Part shown: positions 7,472-14,752 of the stretch, in pieces | Layout: every line of letters begins with the position of its first letter | Position numbering within the stretch: position 1 is the first letter of the stretch | IMG/VR virus record: IMGVR_UViG_3300027733_000217 | Span: 1-22,641 of that record | DNA: 22,641 nucleotides | Reading direction: 5' to 3' (one strand) | DNA from: a virus | The notes under the pieces: model-generated | The model's input: only the letters and a program-made list of their open reading frames with translations | The model's database searches: none | Told to the model about the DNA's origin: nothing | Made by a program: the position numbers and the translations under genes

Positions 7472-8092
7472 TTATTTAATTCCTTTATGTTTACCGTCCG
7501 ATAATATATTGGTAGTAAGTACCCATCTATCTAAATTAGATTTATTATATTCCGTTCTATGTTTTAACCAACCTGGAAATAAAAACACATCACCTGTTTC
7601 AGCTGGAACAGTATGGTAATCTCCCACATATTCGGGTTTTCTAGAATGAAAAGATTTAAGATATTCTAATGGGTCTTTAAATTGAATATATCCCGATTTT
7701 TCGGGTAATTGTAAATATGCAGTTGCAACCATTACAGATGAACCATGACTATGTTCGGTAGTTACTCCACCGTTTGGATGTACATTAACCCAAGAATTCC
7801 CATAATAATATCCAAATTCTTTTAAAAGTTTCCATTCTTCTAAAAGAATATGATTAACTATTGGAGTTAGCCATTCGTAGAATTTTTTAAAAGCGGGATT
7901 CTTATGTGGTTGATTTTGCCAATTATAAACTGAACTACTACCTCCTCCAATTTCTAATTGAGCGTTTTCAGGAGATTTTATAATCATCTCATCACATATT
8001 GGTTTTAATTCACTCCAATTAAATCCATCATAATGAACTTTAATAATTGTAGGACCAAATGGAGTTATATCTATAAGTTTTGCTGTACTCAT
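7472..8092 (-). CDS. 2OG-Fe(II) oxygenase, phage type (tandem copy 1)
   Basis: 206 residues and a paralogue of the following gene. NSWVNVHPNGGVTTEHSHGS (99-118), ATAYLQLPEKSGYIQFKDP and GDVFLFPGWLKHRTEY (167-182) contain the ligands His114 or His116 and His178, with Arg189 for 2-oxoglutarate. It lies 3 bases after the UV-endonuclease gene and 2 bases before copy 2. The pair differs most around residues 40-65 and 145-162, so the substrates may have diverged. Confidence 0.8.
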   Translation of the reverse strand: MSTAKLIDITPFGPTIIKVHYDGFNWSELKPICDEMIIKSPENAQLEIGGGSSSVYNWQNQPHKNPAFKKFYEWLTPIVNHILLEEWKLLKEFGYYYGNSWVNVHPNGGVTTEHSHGSSVMVATAYLQLPEKSGYIQFKDPLEYLKSFHSRKPEYVGDYHTVPAETGDVFLFPGWLKHRTEYNKSNLDRWVLTTNILSDGKHKGIK

Positions 8093-8095
8093 AAT

Positions 8096-8989
8096 TTATT
8101 TAATGAAAGGTAAAATTGCCAATTCTTTTGCTTTTGCCTCAACCATAATATCTACATTGATACCATATGTATTTGGTAAATGTTTAATATAATCTGAATG
8201 AGCTTGTGGTTTTACTTTTGAATCGTTTTCATGTAATGCTTTTGATTCTGAATAATGAACAACAGGAGTAATACCAATTGGCCAAGTTGATACTGCTAAT
8301 TCTAATGCTTCATCTTCCGATAACACACCTTTACAAAATTGGTAGTGGTGATAATCAAATACAATAGGTATTTTGATTCTTTCGTGAATATACATTAAAT
8401 CACATACCGAATACATAGATGCTTTATCATCATTCTCAACAGTCAAACGTGATTGTACTGATTTAGATAATCTTTTGAAATTTTTACAAAATCTATCCAT
8501 TGCCGATATTTTGTCGCCATATACTCCGTTACAATGTATGTTAATTTTGTTATAAGGAGTTTTAGATAACCCCATCATATCAAATATCTTACCATGTAAT
8601 TCTAAATCTTTAATAGCTGCTTCTACAACATTTTCTTTTGGTGAAGTTAGAACTACAAATGGACCAGGATGTGATGTAATACGAATTCCCCAATATTTTG
8701 CAAAATCCCCTGCTTTCTTTAACTCACTCTTAATCTCTTTATAATCTTTTAATTGAGTTAAATCAATATTATCTCCCCAAGGTACAATAGCAGATGATAA
8801 ACGAAAGAATTTAATTCCGTTTAATCTATTCCATTCTAAAATTTTAATGATATCTTTTGCATTGAGTAACGCAAGTTCTGATACATAATCTAAACCTTTT
8901 GCTTGAAAAGTACGTTTAACCATACTTCGGTTAGTAGTTACTTTTTTACCTATACTCATATTAATACATGCATATCCTAAGTTCATCAT
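8096..8989 (-). CDS. uvsE: UV damage endonuclease (UvsE/UVDE family)
   Basis: 297 residues covering the whole UVDE TIM barrel. The protein family nicks DNA 5' of cyclobutane dimers and 6-4 photoproducts, giving a repair route independent of photolyase and UvrABC. Visible family motifs: FRLSSAIVPWG (62-72), SHPGPF (106-111, His107), NIHCNGVYGDK (150-160, His152), TVENDD (183-188, Glu185), IVFDYHHYQF (209-218, Asp212 and His214/215), VVHYSES (243-249, His245), AHSDYI (263-268), VDIMVEAKAKELA (279-291, Glu284). All expected metal ligands are present, so it should be active. It is the first gene of the operon that ends at 4629, with the promoter box 22 bases before its ATG. Of two tandem ATGs, the first is used here. 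Confidence 0.92.
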   Translation of the reverse strand: MMNLGYACINMSIGKKVTTNRSMVKRTFQAKGLDYVSELALLNAKDIIKILEWNRLNGIKFFRLSSAIVPWGDNIDLTQLKDYKEIKSELKKAGDFAKYWGIRITSHPGPFVVLTSPKENVVEAAIKDLELHGKIFDMMGLSKTPYNKINIHCNGVYGDKISAMDRFCKNFKRLSKSVQSRLTVENDDKASMYSVCDLMYIHERIKIPIVFDYHHYQFCKGVLSEDEALELAVSTWPIGITPVVHYSESKALHENDSKVKPQAHSDYIKHLPNTYGINVDIMVEAKAKELAILPFIK

Positions 8990-9011
8990 TTCGATATAAT
9001 TTGTTGTTATA

Positions 9012-9043
9012 CAAATATACGAAAATTATTTCACTTTACCAAA
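9012..9043 (-). promoter_or_regulatory. Host-like promoter for the UV endonuclease / oxygenase operon
   Basis: Minus strand: TTTGG from 9043, 20-base spacer ending in TTTTCG, then TATATTTG (9019-9012). The -33 box begins 3 bases after the upstream gene's stop codon (9046). It is the best match to the shared promoter pattern in this window. Confidence 0.8.
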
Positions 9044-9045
9044 TA

Positions 9046-10485
9046 TTAATATGATTTTCCTGAGAAGTCAGTTGGGTATTGGGAAGGCTTAATGTTTTTT
9101 ATCCAATAATTAACCGCATTTTGGTCATTTATCCAATTCTTACGGTCATCCCAATTAAATTCAGGCTTAGCGTAGTAAGGTAACATATTCTTTATTGCGG
9201 ATGCTCTACTTGGATGTTCTGCTCTTACTATATCTATTATACCATCGCCATTTGTATCATATCCATCAATAGTACCATCATTATCATAATCAATAGGTCT
9301 CTTTGAATAATCCGTTTGGAGGTTCATCAGTATTTCATCAGTTATTTCAGGCTCCAATGCTTTCTTATCTTCATCAGTTAGTGTTACTTCATATTCTTCC
9401 ACATTTTTTGTATCGGAATCAATTTCTTTTTTTTTTATGTCCTCTTTTTGAAGTAATTTCTCTTTATATTTTTCAGCTGCCTTTATAAGCTCCTCACTTG
9501 GAGTTGGTGAGTTCTCTATTGTATTAAAGAATACATCTGAATCGGTTTCAGATGCTAATATTGGTTCATTATCATAATGCAATCCTTCATTTCCGTTTTG
9601 CCCGATAATATCCATTCTTTTATTATTTTCCGCCTCAATATCACCATATAACTCATAATTTTTGTAATTTTCTTCCATTAAATCATCTAAATCACTTAAA
9701 TTATGGGAATTTTTTCCACTATTTTCGTTTATTTGGTGATTTTTTTCGATTATAGTACGTTTTTTACCAATTAATCCGTTAAATGCTATAATTAGAGCGA
9801 TTGCAAGAGGGTCAAACACTATTACAATCAAAAATATAAAGAATTTTACTACATTTTTCAATTCTATACCAAATGCTTCGGCAATAAAACGAAATCCACC
9901 TACTTCTTTCTCTAATCCTAAATTTTTTATCTTAATTTCGTTAATTTTTTCGGTATTTTTAGCGTTTTCATCTTGCAAAGTGCTAATTTTCTTATTAATT
10001 GTAGCAACTTGCTTATCTTTATTATCAATTGAACGTAAAAGTCGGTTATTTATCTTACCCTTATCTAAAATTGTGTTTTGTGTTGAGGATAATTGCCCTA
10101 ATTGAGTATTTAATTGAGTAATTTGAGAGTTACTTTGCTCAATTTTAGTAGAATATACTAATACTTCTCTATCTACTTGCTGTAATTGAAGGGATTGTGC
10201 TTGGAAAGCGTTAGAAAGGTATCCAAATATACCAGCAGATGTAATCATCATAAGAATTCCTACTGCTATTGTTAAATACCACTTATTAAAACCCTTAATT
10301 TCATCCCACATTTGCTTTAGGTACGTTGCAGCAACTAATTTAGCAAACTCTAATGAGCCTGCCATCACCATAACTGCCGTTGATGCTCCACTAAATAGTA
10401 CACCCAATCCAGTTACTGAAAAGAATGCTGCACATCCAGCAATAATTAGTGCTGAAAATCCAACTAAGAACTTTAACCAATTCAT
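9046..10485 (-). CDS. Multi-pass membrane protein with coiled coil and calcium-binding-like repeats
   Basis: 479 residues. Membrane helices at about 4-30, 34-55, 70-91 and 212-240 frame a long coiled coil (96-192, rich in Gln, Asn, Leu and Lys, with heptads such as STKIEQSNSQITQLNTQLGQ). After the last helix come a basic turn (GKKRTIIEKNH) and an acidic, probably unstructured cytoplasmic or periplasmic part. Residues 399-418 form two linked Asp-rich loops (DYDNDGTIDGYDTNGDGIID) like those of dockerin, thrombospondin type-3 or EF-hand calcium sites. The C-terminus is aromatic and basic. No enzyme motif is seen. It follows a 59-aa gene with overlapping stop and start (TAATG). A promoter of the second class at 10687-10696 drives the pair, so expression may be late. 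A role in envelope interaction or lysis timing is possible but unsupported. Confidence 0.7.
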   Translation of the reverse strand: MNWLKFLVGFSALIIAGCAAFFSVTGLGVLFSGASTAVMVMAGSLEFAKLVAATYLKQMWDEIKGFNKWYLTIAVGILMMITSAGIFGYLSNAFQAQSLQLQQVDREVLVYSTKIEQSNSQITQLNTQLGQLSSTQNTILDKGKINNRLLRSIDNKDKQVATINKKISTLQDENAKNTEKINEIKIKNLGLEKEVGGFRFIAEAFGIELKNVVKFFIFLIVIVFDPLAIALIIAFNGLIGKKRTIIEKNHQINENSGKNSHNLSDLDDLMEENYKNYELYGDIEAENNKRMDIIGQNGNEGLHYDNEPILASETDSDVFFNTIENSPTPSEELIKAAEKYKEKLLQKEDIKKKEIDSDTKNVEEYEVTLTDEDKKALEPEITDEILMNLQTDYSKRPIDYDNDGTIDGYDTNGDGIIDIVRAEHPSRASAIKNMLPYYAKPEFNWDDRKNWINDQNAVNYWIKNIKPSQYPTDFSGKSY

Positions 10486-10664
10486 TATGATAAATCTACG
10501 ATGTTTGTTGTTAATTCTACCAATCTTTCGATTTCATTTGATAACTTAATTGCTTGTGCTTGGTCTGCAGGTCTTTCACCTTTTAACATTTCAGCAATAA
10601 CTTTAGCTCTTTTAGTAATAGCTTCTAAATGCTCTTGAGCTCTCATTTTGTATTCTGGTTTCAT
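10485..10664 (-). CDS. 59-aa helical protein, translationally coupled
   Basis: A short reading frame of 59 codons: starts MKPEYKMRAQEHLEAITKRA and ends with ERLVELTTNIVDLS. It is likely a two-helix, coiled-coil-like protein. Its stop codon overlaps the ATG of the 479-aa gene (TAATG at 10487-10483), and a TATATTTATA promoter box lies 24 bases upstream of its ATG with a terminator just before that, so it fits exactly as the first gene of a transcription unit. Function unknown. Confidence 0.7.
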   Translation of the reverse strand: MKPEYKMRAQEHLEAITKRAKVIAEMLKGERPADQAQAIKLSNEIERLVELTTNIVDLS

Positions 10665-10686
10665 AATTTGTTTTTTAAATTGTATA

Positions 10687-10696
10687 TATAAATATA
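10687..10696 (-). promoter_or_regulatory. Second-class (candidate late) promoter box TATATTTATA
   Basis: Minus strand TATATTTATA at 10696-10687. No TTTG is found 20 bases upstream, unlike the first promoter class. It lies between the Hsp20 terminator (10701-10730) and the 59-aa gene. Confidence 0.5.
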
Positions 10697-10700
10697 CTCT

Positions 10701-10730
10701 AAATAAAAATGAGGGTGATTTTACTCACCC
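10701..10730 (-). terminator. Intrinsic terminator after hsp20
   Basis: Stem gggtga (10713-10718) with tcaccc (10725-10730), loop of six, followed on the minus strand by TCATTTTTATTT (complement of 10701-10712). It lies 32 bases past the hsp20 stop codon at 10762. Confidence 0.75.
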
Positions 10731-10761
10731 CCACTATTGTTAGTTTGTTTGTTTAGTTAAA

Positions 10762-11241
10762 TTAACCAATTGAAACCGTTCGTTTCTTTGGTTTTTCGGG
10801 TTCTCTCTTTGGTATTTGTAACTCCAATACACCATCTTCAAATGATGCTTTTACACTATCTAAATCAAAGATTTTAGAATCAGCCGTAAAACTTCTTAAA
10901 AACGATGAACGTTTAACTTCTCTACGAAGATATACTCCACCTTCTTTTTCGGTTGCTTTACTTGATTTTTCTCCTTTTAGTGTAATCACATCACCATCTA
11001 CATCAATGGTAATTTGTTCTTTGGTTAGTCCCGGAACTTCTGCTACAATCTCAATACGGTCATCAAAATTAATGATGTCACATTTTGGATAAGCTGCTTG
11101 TTGAAATGCGTTGATACCAATTTCCTTTGATAATTCAGGAAATGATTCTGAAAATACTTTATCAAATAAAGTATCTAATGGTGAGAAGAACTCGTCCCTA
11201 AATTGGGGAATAGGGAATCCCTTTTGAATTTGTGCTTTCAT
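10762..11241 (-). CDS. hsp20: Small heat shock protein, Hsp20/alpha-crystallin family
   Basis: 159 residues. The alpha-crystallin domain runs from about residue 50 to 150: KCDIINFDDRIEIVAEVPGL, TIDVDGDVITLKGEK, YLRREVKRSSFLRSF, VKASFEDGVLELQIPK. It ends with the RTVSIG tail, which contains the IxI-like motif used for oligomer assembly (here VSI). The N-terminal arm (DEFFSPLDTLFDKVF) is of the usual bacterial kind. Members are ATP-independent holdases that keep unfolding proteins soluble; T4-like phages often carry one. The 70-base leader carries two adjacent hairpins (11266-11312), and a second-class promoter box sits just upstream, so it may be expressed late and controlled after transcription. 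Confidence 0.93.
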   Translation of the reverse strand: MKAQIQKGFPIPQFRDEFFSPLDTLFDKVFSESFPELSKEIGINAFQQAAYPKCDIINFDDRIEIVAEVPGLTKEQITIDVDGDVITLKGEKSSKATEKEGGVYLRREVKRSSFLRSFTADSKIFDLDSVKASFEDGVLELQIPKREPEKPKKRTVSIG

Positions 11242-11265
11242 TTTTACTTTTTTAAGCGTTAATTT

Positions 11266-11312
11266 GTATCTCCTTTTGGATGATACGCCGATATGCTGGC
11301 CAGCTCTATCGG
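11266..11312 (-). promoter_or_regulatory. Two tandem hairpins in the hsp20 5' leader
   Basis: On the RNA sense strand the first hairpin starts at or near the predicted 5' end: CCGATA pairs with TATCGG around an inner GCTGGCCAGC palindrome (11312-11288). The second is GTATC-A-TCC, loop AAAA, GGA-GATAC (11286-11266), which places the only GGAG in a stem. The GGAG is about 30 bases from the ATG, so it is not an ordinary ribosome binding site. RNA thermometer or 5' stabiliser are both possible. Confidence 0.5.
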
Positions 11313-11314
11313 TT

Positions 11315-11324
11315 TATAAATATA
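11315..11324 (-). promoter_or_regulatory. Second-class (candidate late) promoter box for hsp20
   Basis: Minus strand TATATTTATA at 11324-11315, with no TTTG 20 bases upstream. A transcript starting a few bases later would begin directly at the first leader hairpin. Confidence 0.5.
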
Positions 11325-11330
11325 ATGAAA

Positions 11331-11996
11331 TTAAAATTTAATTCCATTTTTATATTCTGAACTTTCAATTCTACAACTCATATGGTCTGCCCAATGTAAC
11401 AAATATGGTAATTCAGTTTTTAATGAAAACTCCTCACTGTAAGAAATAAAATATTTTTCGTTAGCTTTGTTATATAAACCATCAGCTAACATAATACCAA
11501 TCATTTCTTTTTGTGTAAACTCAATACCATACTTTTGTAATAACCACAATGCTCTATGTGTTACATCCATATAATGTAATTGTCCGTTTTGTGTAAATAC
11601 TGAACCTTGATTCTTACGATGCCAATCACTTTCTTGTGGGATGTAATAAGGACCTGCTGCATCTCCTAATTTTCCTAAATCATGATGTAATGCTGCAAAT
11701 AATAATTCTTCAACTTCAAAATCAATAGTACCACCATTGTTTTTAAATTGTGTCATTTGCCCAATTGCATTTTTACATACATTCATAACATGGTCAATAT
11801 AACCACCAATGTATGCCGAATGAAAATGCAGTCTACCACTTGCCGGAGCTACCGTTAATTCCATACCCAATTCTTCTGGGGAATACATATGTAATAGCTT
11901 CTCTAATCTTTTAGGTTGTGAAGCAAATGCTTTTTTAACGAAGGCTATAAACTTATCATAGTTAGCCTGTAATTGTTGTTCTGTGTAATTTCTCAT
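11331..11996 (-). CDS. HD-domain phosphohydrolase
   Basis: 221 residues with the HD metal motif: His69 (IDHVMNV), HHDLGK at 104-109 (His105-Asp106), and Asp204 (HWADHMS) as the last ligand. HD enzymes hydrolyse phosphate esters of nucleotides or RNA ends; phage members often act on dNTPs or nucleotide signals, but the substrate cannot be decided. The domain seems complete. The ATG is only 4 bases after the TATATTTG promoter box at 12008-12001, so the mRNA is probably leaderless. Its promoter overlaps the 3' end of the preceding gene. Between its stop and the hsp20 promoter there are only 6 bases. Confidence 0.85.
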   Translation of the reverse strand: MRNYTEQQLQANYDKFIAFVKKAFASQPKRLEKLLHMYSPEELGMELTVAPASGRLHFHSAYIGGYIDHVMNVCKNAIGQMTQFKNNGGTIDFEVEELLFAALHHDLGKLGDAAGPYYIPQESDWHRKNQGSVFTQNGQLHYMDVTHRALWLLQKYGIEFTQKEMIGIMLADGLYNKANEKYFISYSEEFSLKTELPYLLHWADHMSCRIESSEYKNGIKF

Positions 11997-12000
11997 AATA

Positions 12001-12032
12001 CAAATATACGATTTATTTTTTAATTCTCCAAA
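12001..12032 (-). promoter_or_regulatory. Host-like promoter for the HD hydrolase gene
   Basis: Minus strand TTTG (12032-12029), 20-base spacer ending AAATCG, TATATTTG (12008-12001). The -33 box lies inside the last codons of the 120-aa gene. The ATG follows the box after only 4 bases. Confidence 0.75.
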
Positions 12033-12382
12033 TTTTCTTCAATATCATCTCCAGTAAGAGCGTTATATAATATAGATAATTCTTCCTCACTACTACAAAA
12101 TCCAAGTCCATCCATATCCATTAACTCAATAAAATATTGCCCTGGCTTTAAACCAATATCTCTCAAAATGATTAACTCATCAGTTGCATTTGATACAAAC
12201 ATTGTTGCAAATTCATCATCTCTATCTTTTGGTATTGGTAGTGTAAAATAATAATGCTCTCCACTATCATCTGGTGCCTCATCATCGAATCCATCTCCAC
12301 TTGATATTTTTTTCCAACCTTGTCTTTTAAATGTTTTTTCAGTTATTGGAGTTAATGGTAATTTTATTTCTTTCTTTCTCAT
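12020..12382 (-). CDS. Acidic protein of unknown function
   Basis: 120 residues. A basic start (MRKKEIKLPL) leads into TFKRQGWKKISSGDGFDDEA, then strands HYYFTLPIP and ATMFVSN, and an acidic C-terminus (ALTGDDIEENLEN). It may be a small beta-rich domain; no family is recognised. The start codon overlaps the stop of the lipoprotein gene by one base (TAATG), so the two are probably coupled. Its last codons contain the -33 element of the next promoter. Confidence 0.6.
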   Translation of the reverse strand: MRKKEIKLPLTPITEKTFKRQGWKKISSGDGFDDEAPDDSGEHYYFTLPIPKDRDDEFATMFVSNATDELIILRDIGLKPGQYFIELMDMDGLGFCSSEEELSILYNALTGDDIEENLEN

Positions 12383-12921
12383 TATTCTAAAACTATTTTT
12401 GTATATATTATTTTATTTGATGGAGTATGTTTAGCTTTTAAAATAAGAGTATCACCTTTCATTCTACCAATTGGTGCTATCATATTATTTATTTCACCAC
12501 CATTACCACTATATGATGCAAAATTACTTGTTGGTACTAATTCATCTTTAGATGCTATTAATGGTGGTAAATTAACAATAGTATATTGGCCTGTGAAATA
12601 GTTTACATAAGCTTTAGTAATATATGCTACCGTATCTCCTTTTTTAAGCCACCAATATAAATTACTTTCCCAATCAATTTTTTCAGGTGGATATGGTTCT
12701 TTACCATCTAATAATACTTTACCAGTAACTCTACTTAATGTTTGATTTTGTCTTACATCAAGTTTAAGGTGATAGTATCCATTAGCATCAAATAATAAAG
12801 ATTTAGTTCCACTTGAATTTAAAACAGAATCTATTTTTATAGAATATGTTTTTTGTGATATAACTAAATCTTCTTTAGAACATGCTGAAAATAAAAGTAA
12901 GAGGGGTATTATTTTTTTCAT
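12382..12921 (-). CDS. Predicted surface-exposed lipoprotein
   Basis: 179 residues with a lipoprotein signal peptide: MKKIIPLLLLFSAC, with Cys14 as the lipidated residue. The next residues, Ser-Lys-Glu-Asp, match the lipoprotein export signal described in Bacteroidota (acidic residues after Lys just behind the Cys), which directs lipoproteins to the outer face of the outer membrane. The mature part is beta-rich with Tyr, Thr and Asn (GYYHLKLDVRQNQTL, YVNYFTGQYTIVNLPPL), but matches no family I recognise. It lies 1 base after the HAD-like gene and overlaps the next gene by one base. By analogy with T5 Llp, a lipoprotein that blocks the phage receptor, it could stop superinfection; this is inference. 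Confidence 0.75.
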   Translation of the reverse strand: MKKIIPLLLLFSACSKEDLVISQKTYSIKIDSVLNSSGTKSLLFDANGYYHLKLDVRQNQTLSRVTGKVLLDGKEPYPPEKIDWESNLYWWLKKGDTVAYITKAYVNYFTGQYTIVNLPPLIASKDELVPTSNFASYSGNGGEINNMIAPIGRMKGDTLILKAKHTPSNKIIYTKIVLE

Positions 12922-12922
12922 A

Positions 12923-13384
12923 TTATAATAAATGTTTTAAAACGGCCTCCCAATTGGGAAACTTATCAGTTGCGAAATGTATATGTTCACCTTTAAACTC
13001 ACCTGCTCCATTAGCAGTTCTATCATCAATTAAATAATCTCCAATCAATAAATTCTTTAAATGAGTAATAGCCATTTTTTTATGGAATATTCTACCAAAG
13101 TGTTCTTCAATCCAAAATCTTTTATCCATAGCTCCCATAGGATTCCCCCAAGGTGATGCGGTAGCAATATACAAATGATATTTTTCACTTGCTATTAATT
13201 GATGGATAGCATCAATAGCTCTTTCAATTGGTGGTGGATTTCTAAATATACCAGGTATGTGGTCATATCTACCTTTATAGTTTTCTTTTAAGAATGTGTT
13301 TTCTGAAATAGTATTTTCAACATGCTTGCCGAAATCTACCAAAACACCATCCATATCAATCCATACAATCTTTTTGTTTGTCAT
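12923..13384 (-). CDS. HAD-family 5'(3')-deoxyribonucleotidase-like protein
   Basis: 153 residues with the HAD signature in order: motif I WIDMDGVLVDFG (8-19; nucleophile Asp10, acid/base Asp12), motif II YIATASPWGNP (72-82), Lys109-110 region (motif III), and motif IV GDYLIDDRTANGAGEF (115-130; Asp120, Asp121). This is the pattern of the NT5C-type pyrimidine deoxynucleotidases, which dephosphorylate dNMPs; phage copies probably adjust nucleotide pools. GIFRNPPPIERAIDAIHQL is the cap helix. It is the first gene of an operon with the lipoprotein and the 120-aa protein, with the promoter box 23 bases before its ATG. Confidence 0.85.
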   Translation of the reverse strand: MTNKKIVWIDMDGVLVDFGKHVENTISENTFLKENYKGRYDHIPGIFRNPPPIERAIDAIHQLIASEKYHLYIATASPWGNPMGAMDKRFWIEEHFGRIFHKKMAITHLKNLLIGDYLIDDRTANGAGEFKGEHIHFATDKFPNWEAVLKHLL

Positions 13385-13407
13385 ATTTTTATTGGTTATT
13401 TACTATG

Positions 13408-13439
13408 TAAAGATACGAAAAATACATCAATTTACCAAA
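13408..13439 (-). promoter_or_regulatory. Host-like promoter for the nucleotidase / lipoprotein operon
   Basis: Minus strand TTTGGTAA from 13439, 20-base spacer ending TTTTCG, then TATCTTTA (13415-13408). The last base of the -7 box is A rather than G, as in the helicase promoter. Confidence 0.75.
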
Positions 13440-13445
13440 TAAAAG

Positions 13446-13478
13446 ACAAAAAATAACCCGTTGAAAATCAACGAGTTA
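13446..13478 (-). terminator. Strong intrinsic terminator after phoH
   Basis: An 11-bp stem (one G-U pair): 13454-13464 with 13468-13478 and a three-base loop, followed on the minus strand by TTTTTTG (complement of 13447-13453). It lies 22 bases past the phoH stop and just before the next promoter. The plus side also ends in a T-rich tract, so it may work both ways. Confidence 0.85.
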
Positions 13479-13499
13479 TAATTTATTTTTGATTATATA

Positions 13500-14330
13500 T
13501 TAATTTTCTATAATATGTACTCCCTCAATTAGCTCTCCTTCTGATGGTGCCTCTAAATTTAATTCAAATGGATTACTTTCACCTAATATAATTTCTTCTT
13601 CTAATTCATATCTTTCAAGTACCCTTCTAACAATGCCTGAACGAATACAATCCGATGAAGCAAATTCTATTTGATAAGCTCCCTTCATTCCTGCTAATCG
13701 TTTCCATATATCATAGAATCCACTTTTTTGATAAGCAGGTACTCCATTAGCACGATACTTGTCACATTGAGAAAGGTCACCTTCTATAATTAATTTTGAA
13801 TCATCTGAAATTCTAGTGATTAAAGTTTTCAATTGTAGTGGTGAGGCATTTTGTGCCTCATCTAAAATAATATAACTTTTTTCAAAGTTAATACCTCTTA
13901 AAAAGTTCATAACCCTAAACTCTAACTTTTTGTTTTCAATTAATTTCTTAACTTCAACAGGTCCGATAATTTTGTTTAAGATAAATAAAGATGATTCATT
14001 GTGTACTTCTATCTTTTCCATCAAATCACCAGGCAGATGACCTAACTTATCTTCGTTGCCAACATCTACGGTTGGGTTAATTATAATAAGATAAGCAATT
14101 GGTGATGATTTGTGTAATAATAGTTCTAATCCTTTTTGTATTGATATGTAAGTTTTTCCAGCTCCGGCTAAGGCATGTGCCATTATAATATTATTCCCTT
14201 CGTTTTCTATTGCTTTGTAAAATCTTTTTTGGTTTTTTGTTTTAAATTTAATTCTCTTTATAACTTTTGGTAGTGAATGAATAACTTCTTTTGGTTCTTC
14301 AGCAACTGGTGCTTTTTCTTTTCTTGCCAT
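13500..14330 (-). CDS. phoH: PhoH-like ATPase
   Basis: 276 residues. Walker A is ALAGAGKTY (53-61), Walker B is YIILDEAQNA (153-162), and IEGDLSQCD (182-190) and the LGHLPGDL segment (96-103) are typical PhoH positions. The leading RIKFKTKNQKRFYKAI is the usual substrate-entry motif of the family. Phage PhoH proteins are common in T4-like phages; they are P-loop NTPases with proposed RNA-related or phosphate-stress roles, and the true function is unsettled. It follows a 113-aa gene by 17 bases and is followed by a strong terminator, so the pair forms one unit. Confidence 0.92.
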   Translation of the reverse strand: MARKEKAPVAEEPKEVIHSLPKVIKRIKFKTKNQKRFYKAIENEGNNIIMAHALAGAGKTYISIQKGLELLLHKSSPIAYLIIINPTVDVGNEDKLGHLPGDLMEKIEVHNESSLFILNKIIGPVEVKKLIENKKLEFRVMNFLRGINFEKSYIILDEAQNASPLQLKTLITRISDDSKLIIEGDLSQCDKYRANGVPAYQKSGFYDIWKRLAGMKGAYQIEFASSDCIRSGIVRRVLERYELEEEIILGESNPFELNLEAPSEGELIEGVHIIEN

Positions 14331-14347
14331 GTTCTAATTTTTTGTTA

Positions 14348-14689
14348 TTAGGAACTTATAACTAAAGGTTTTTCTTTAACCTTTCTTTTTCTTTTTATAG
14401 AATTAATTGTTGTATGTATATCTTTACACAATTCATATTTTTCCAAATTAACGCATAATTGAAGAAGATACTCTAATGCAAGTATGTAATCTTTCATTTC
14501 AATTGTAGCAACAATATCTGATTGTTTAAAACGGATTAAAATAATTTGTGATTTTCTTTTTTGATGAGCTAACTTAATTCGCTGAAATGTTTGTGTGATA
14601 AATGCATCACCAAAATCGCTAAGATAATTGTTAATAATTGGGTTAGAACTATTTAAGTATTTTTTCCAATCTACTTTTAGCAACACCAT
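14348..14689 (-). CDS. Small basic protein of unknown function
   Basis: 113 residues. The N-terminal part (VDWKKYLNSSNPIINNYLSD) and the middle (DYILALEYLLQLCVNLEKY) look helical; the C-terminus is very basic (NSIKRKRKVKEKPL), which would suit nucleic-acid contact. No family is recognised. It is the first gene of the unit with phoH, 22 bases after a second-class promoter box. Confidence 0.55.
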   Translation of the reverse strand: MVLLKVDWKKYLNSSNPIINNYLSDFGDAFITQTFQRIKLAHQKRKSQIILIRFKQSDIVATIEMKDYILALEYLLQLCVNLEKYELCKDIHTTINSIKRKRKVKEKPLVISS

Positions 14690-14709
14690 ATATGGAACAT
14701 TTAATTACA

Positions 14710-14719
14710 TATAAATATA
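14710..14719 (-). promoter_or_regulatory. Second-class (candidate late) promoter box for the phoH unit
   Basis: Minus strand TATATTTATA at 14719-14710; no TTTG 20 bases upstream. Confidence 0.5.
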
Positions 14720-14752
14720 AGTTAATAAAGGAAATCGGTTTATATATTTAGA

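Noticed and set aside
10687-10696. Reading the plus strand of the second promoter class as T4-type TATAAATA late promoters
   Set aside because: The complement does contain TATAAATA, but the adjacent genes all start on the opposite strand, so the box is read as TATATTTATA in gene direction. Plus-strand (antisense) transcription cannot be excluded.
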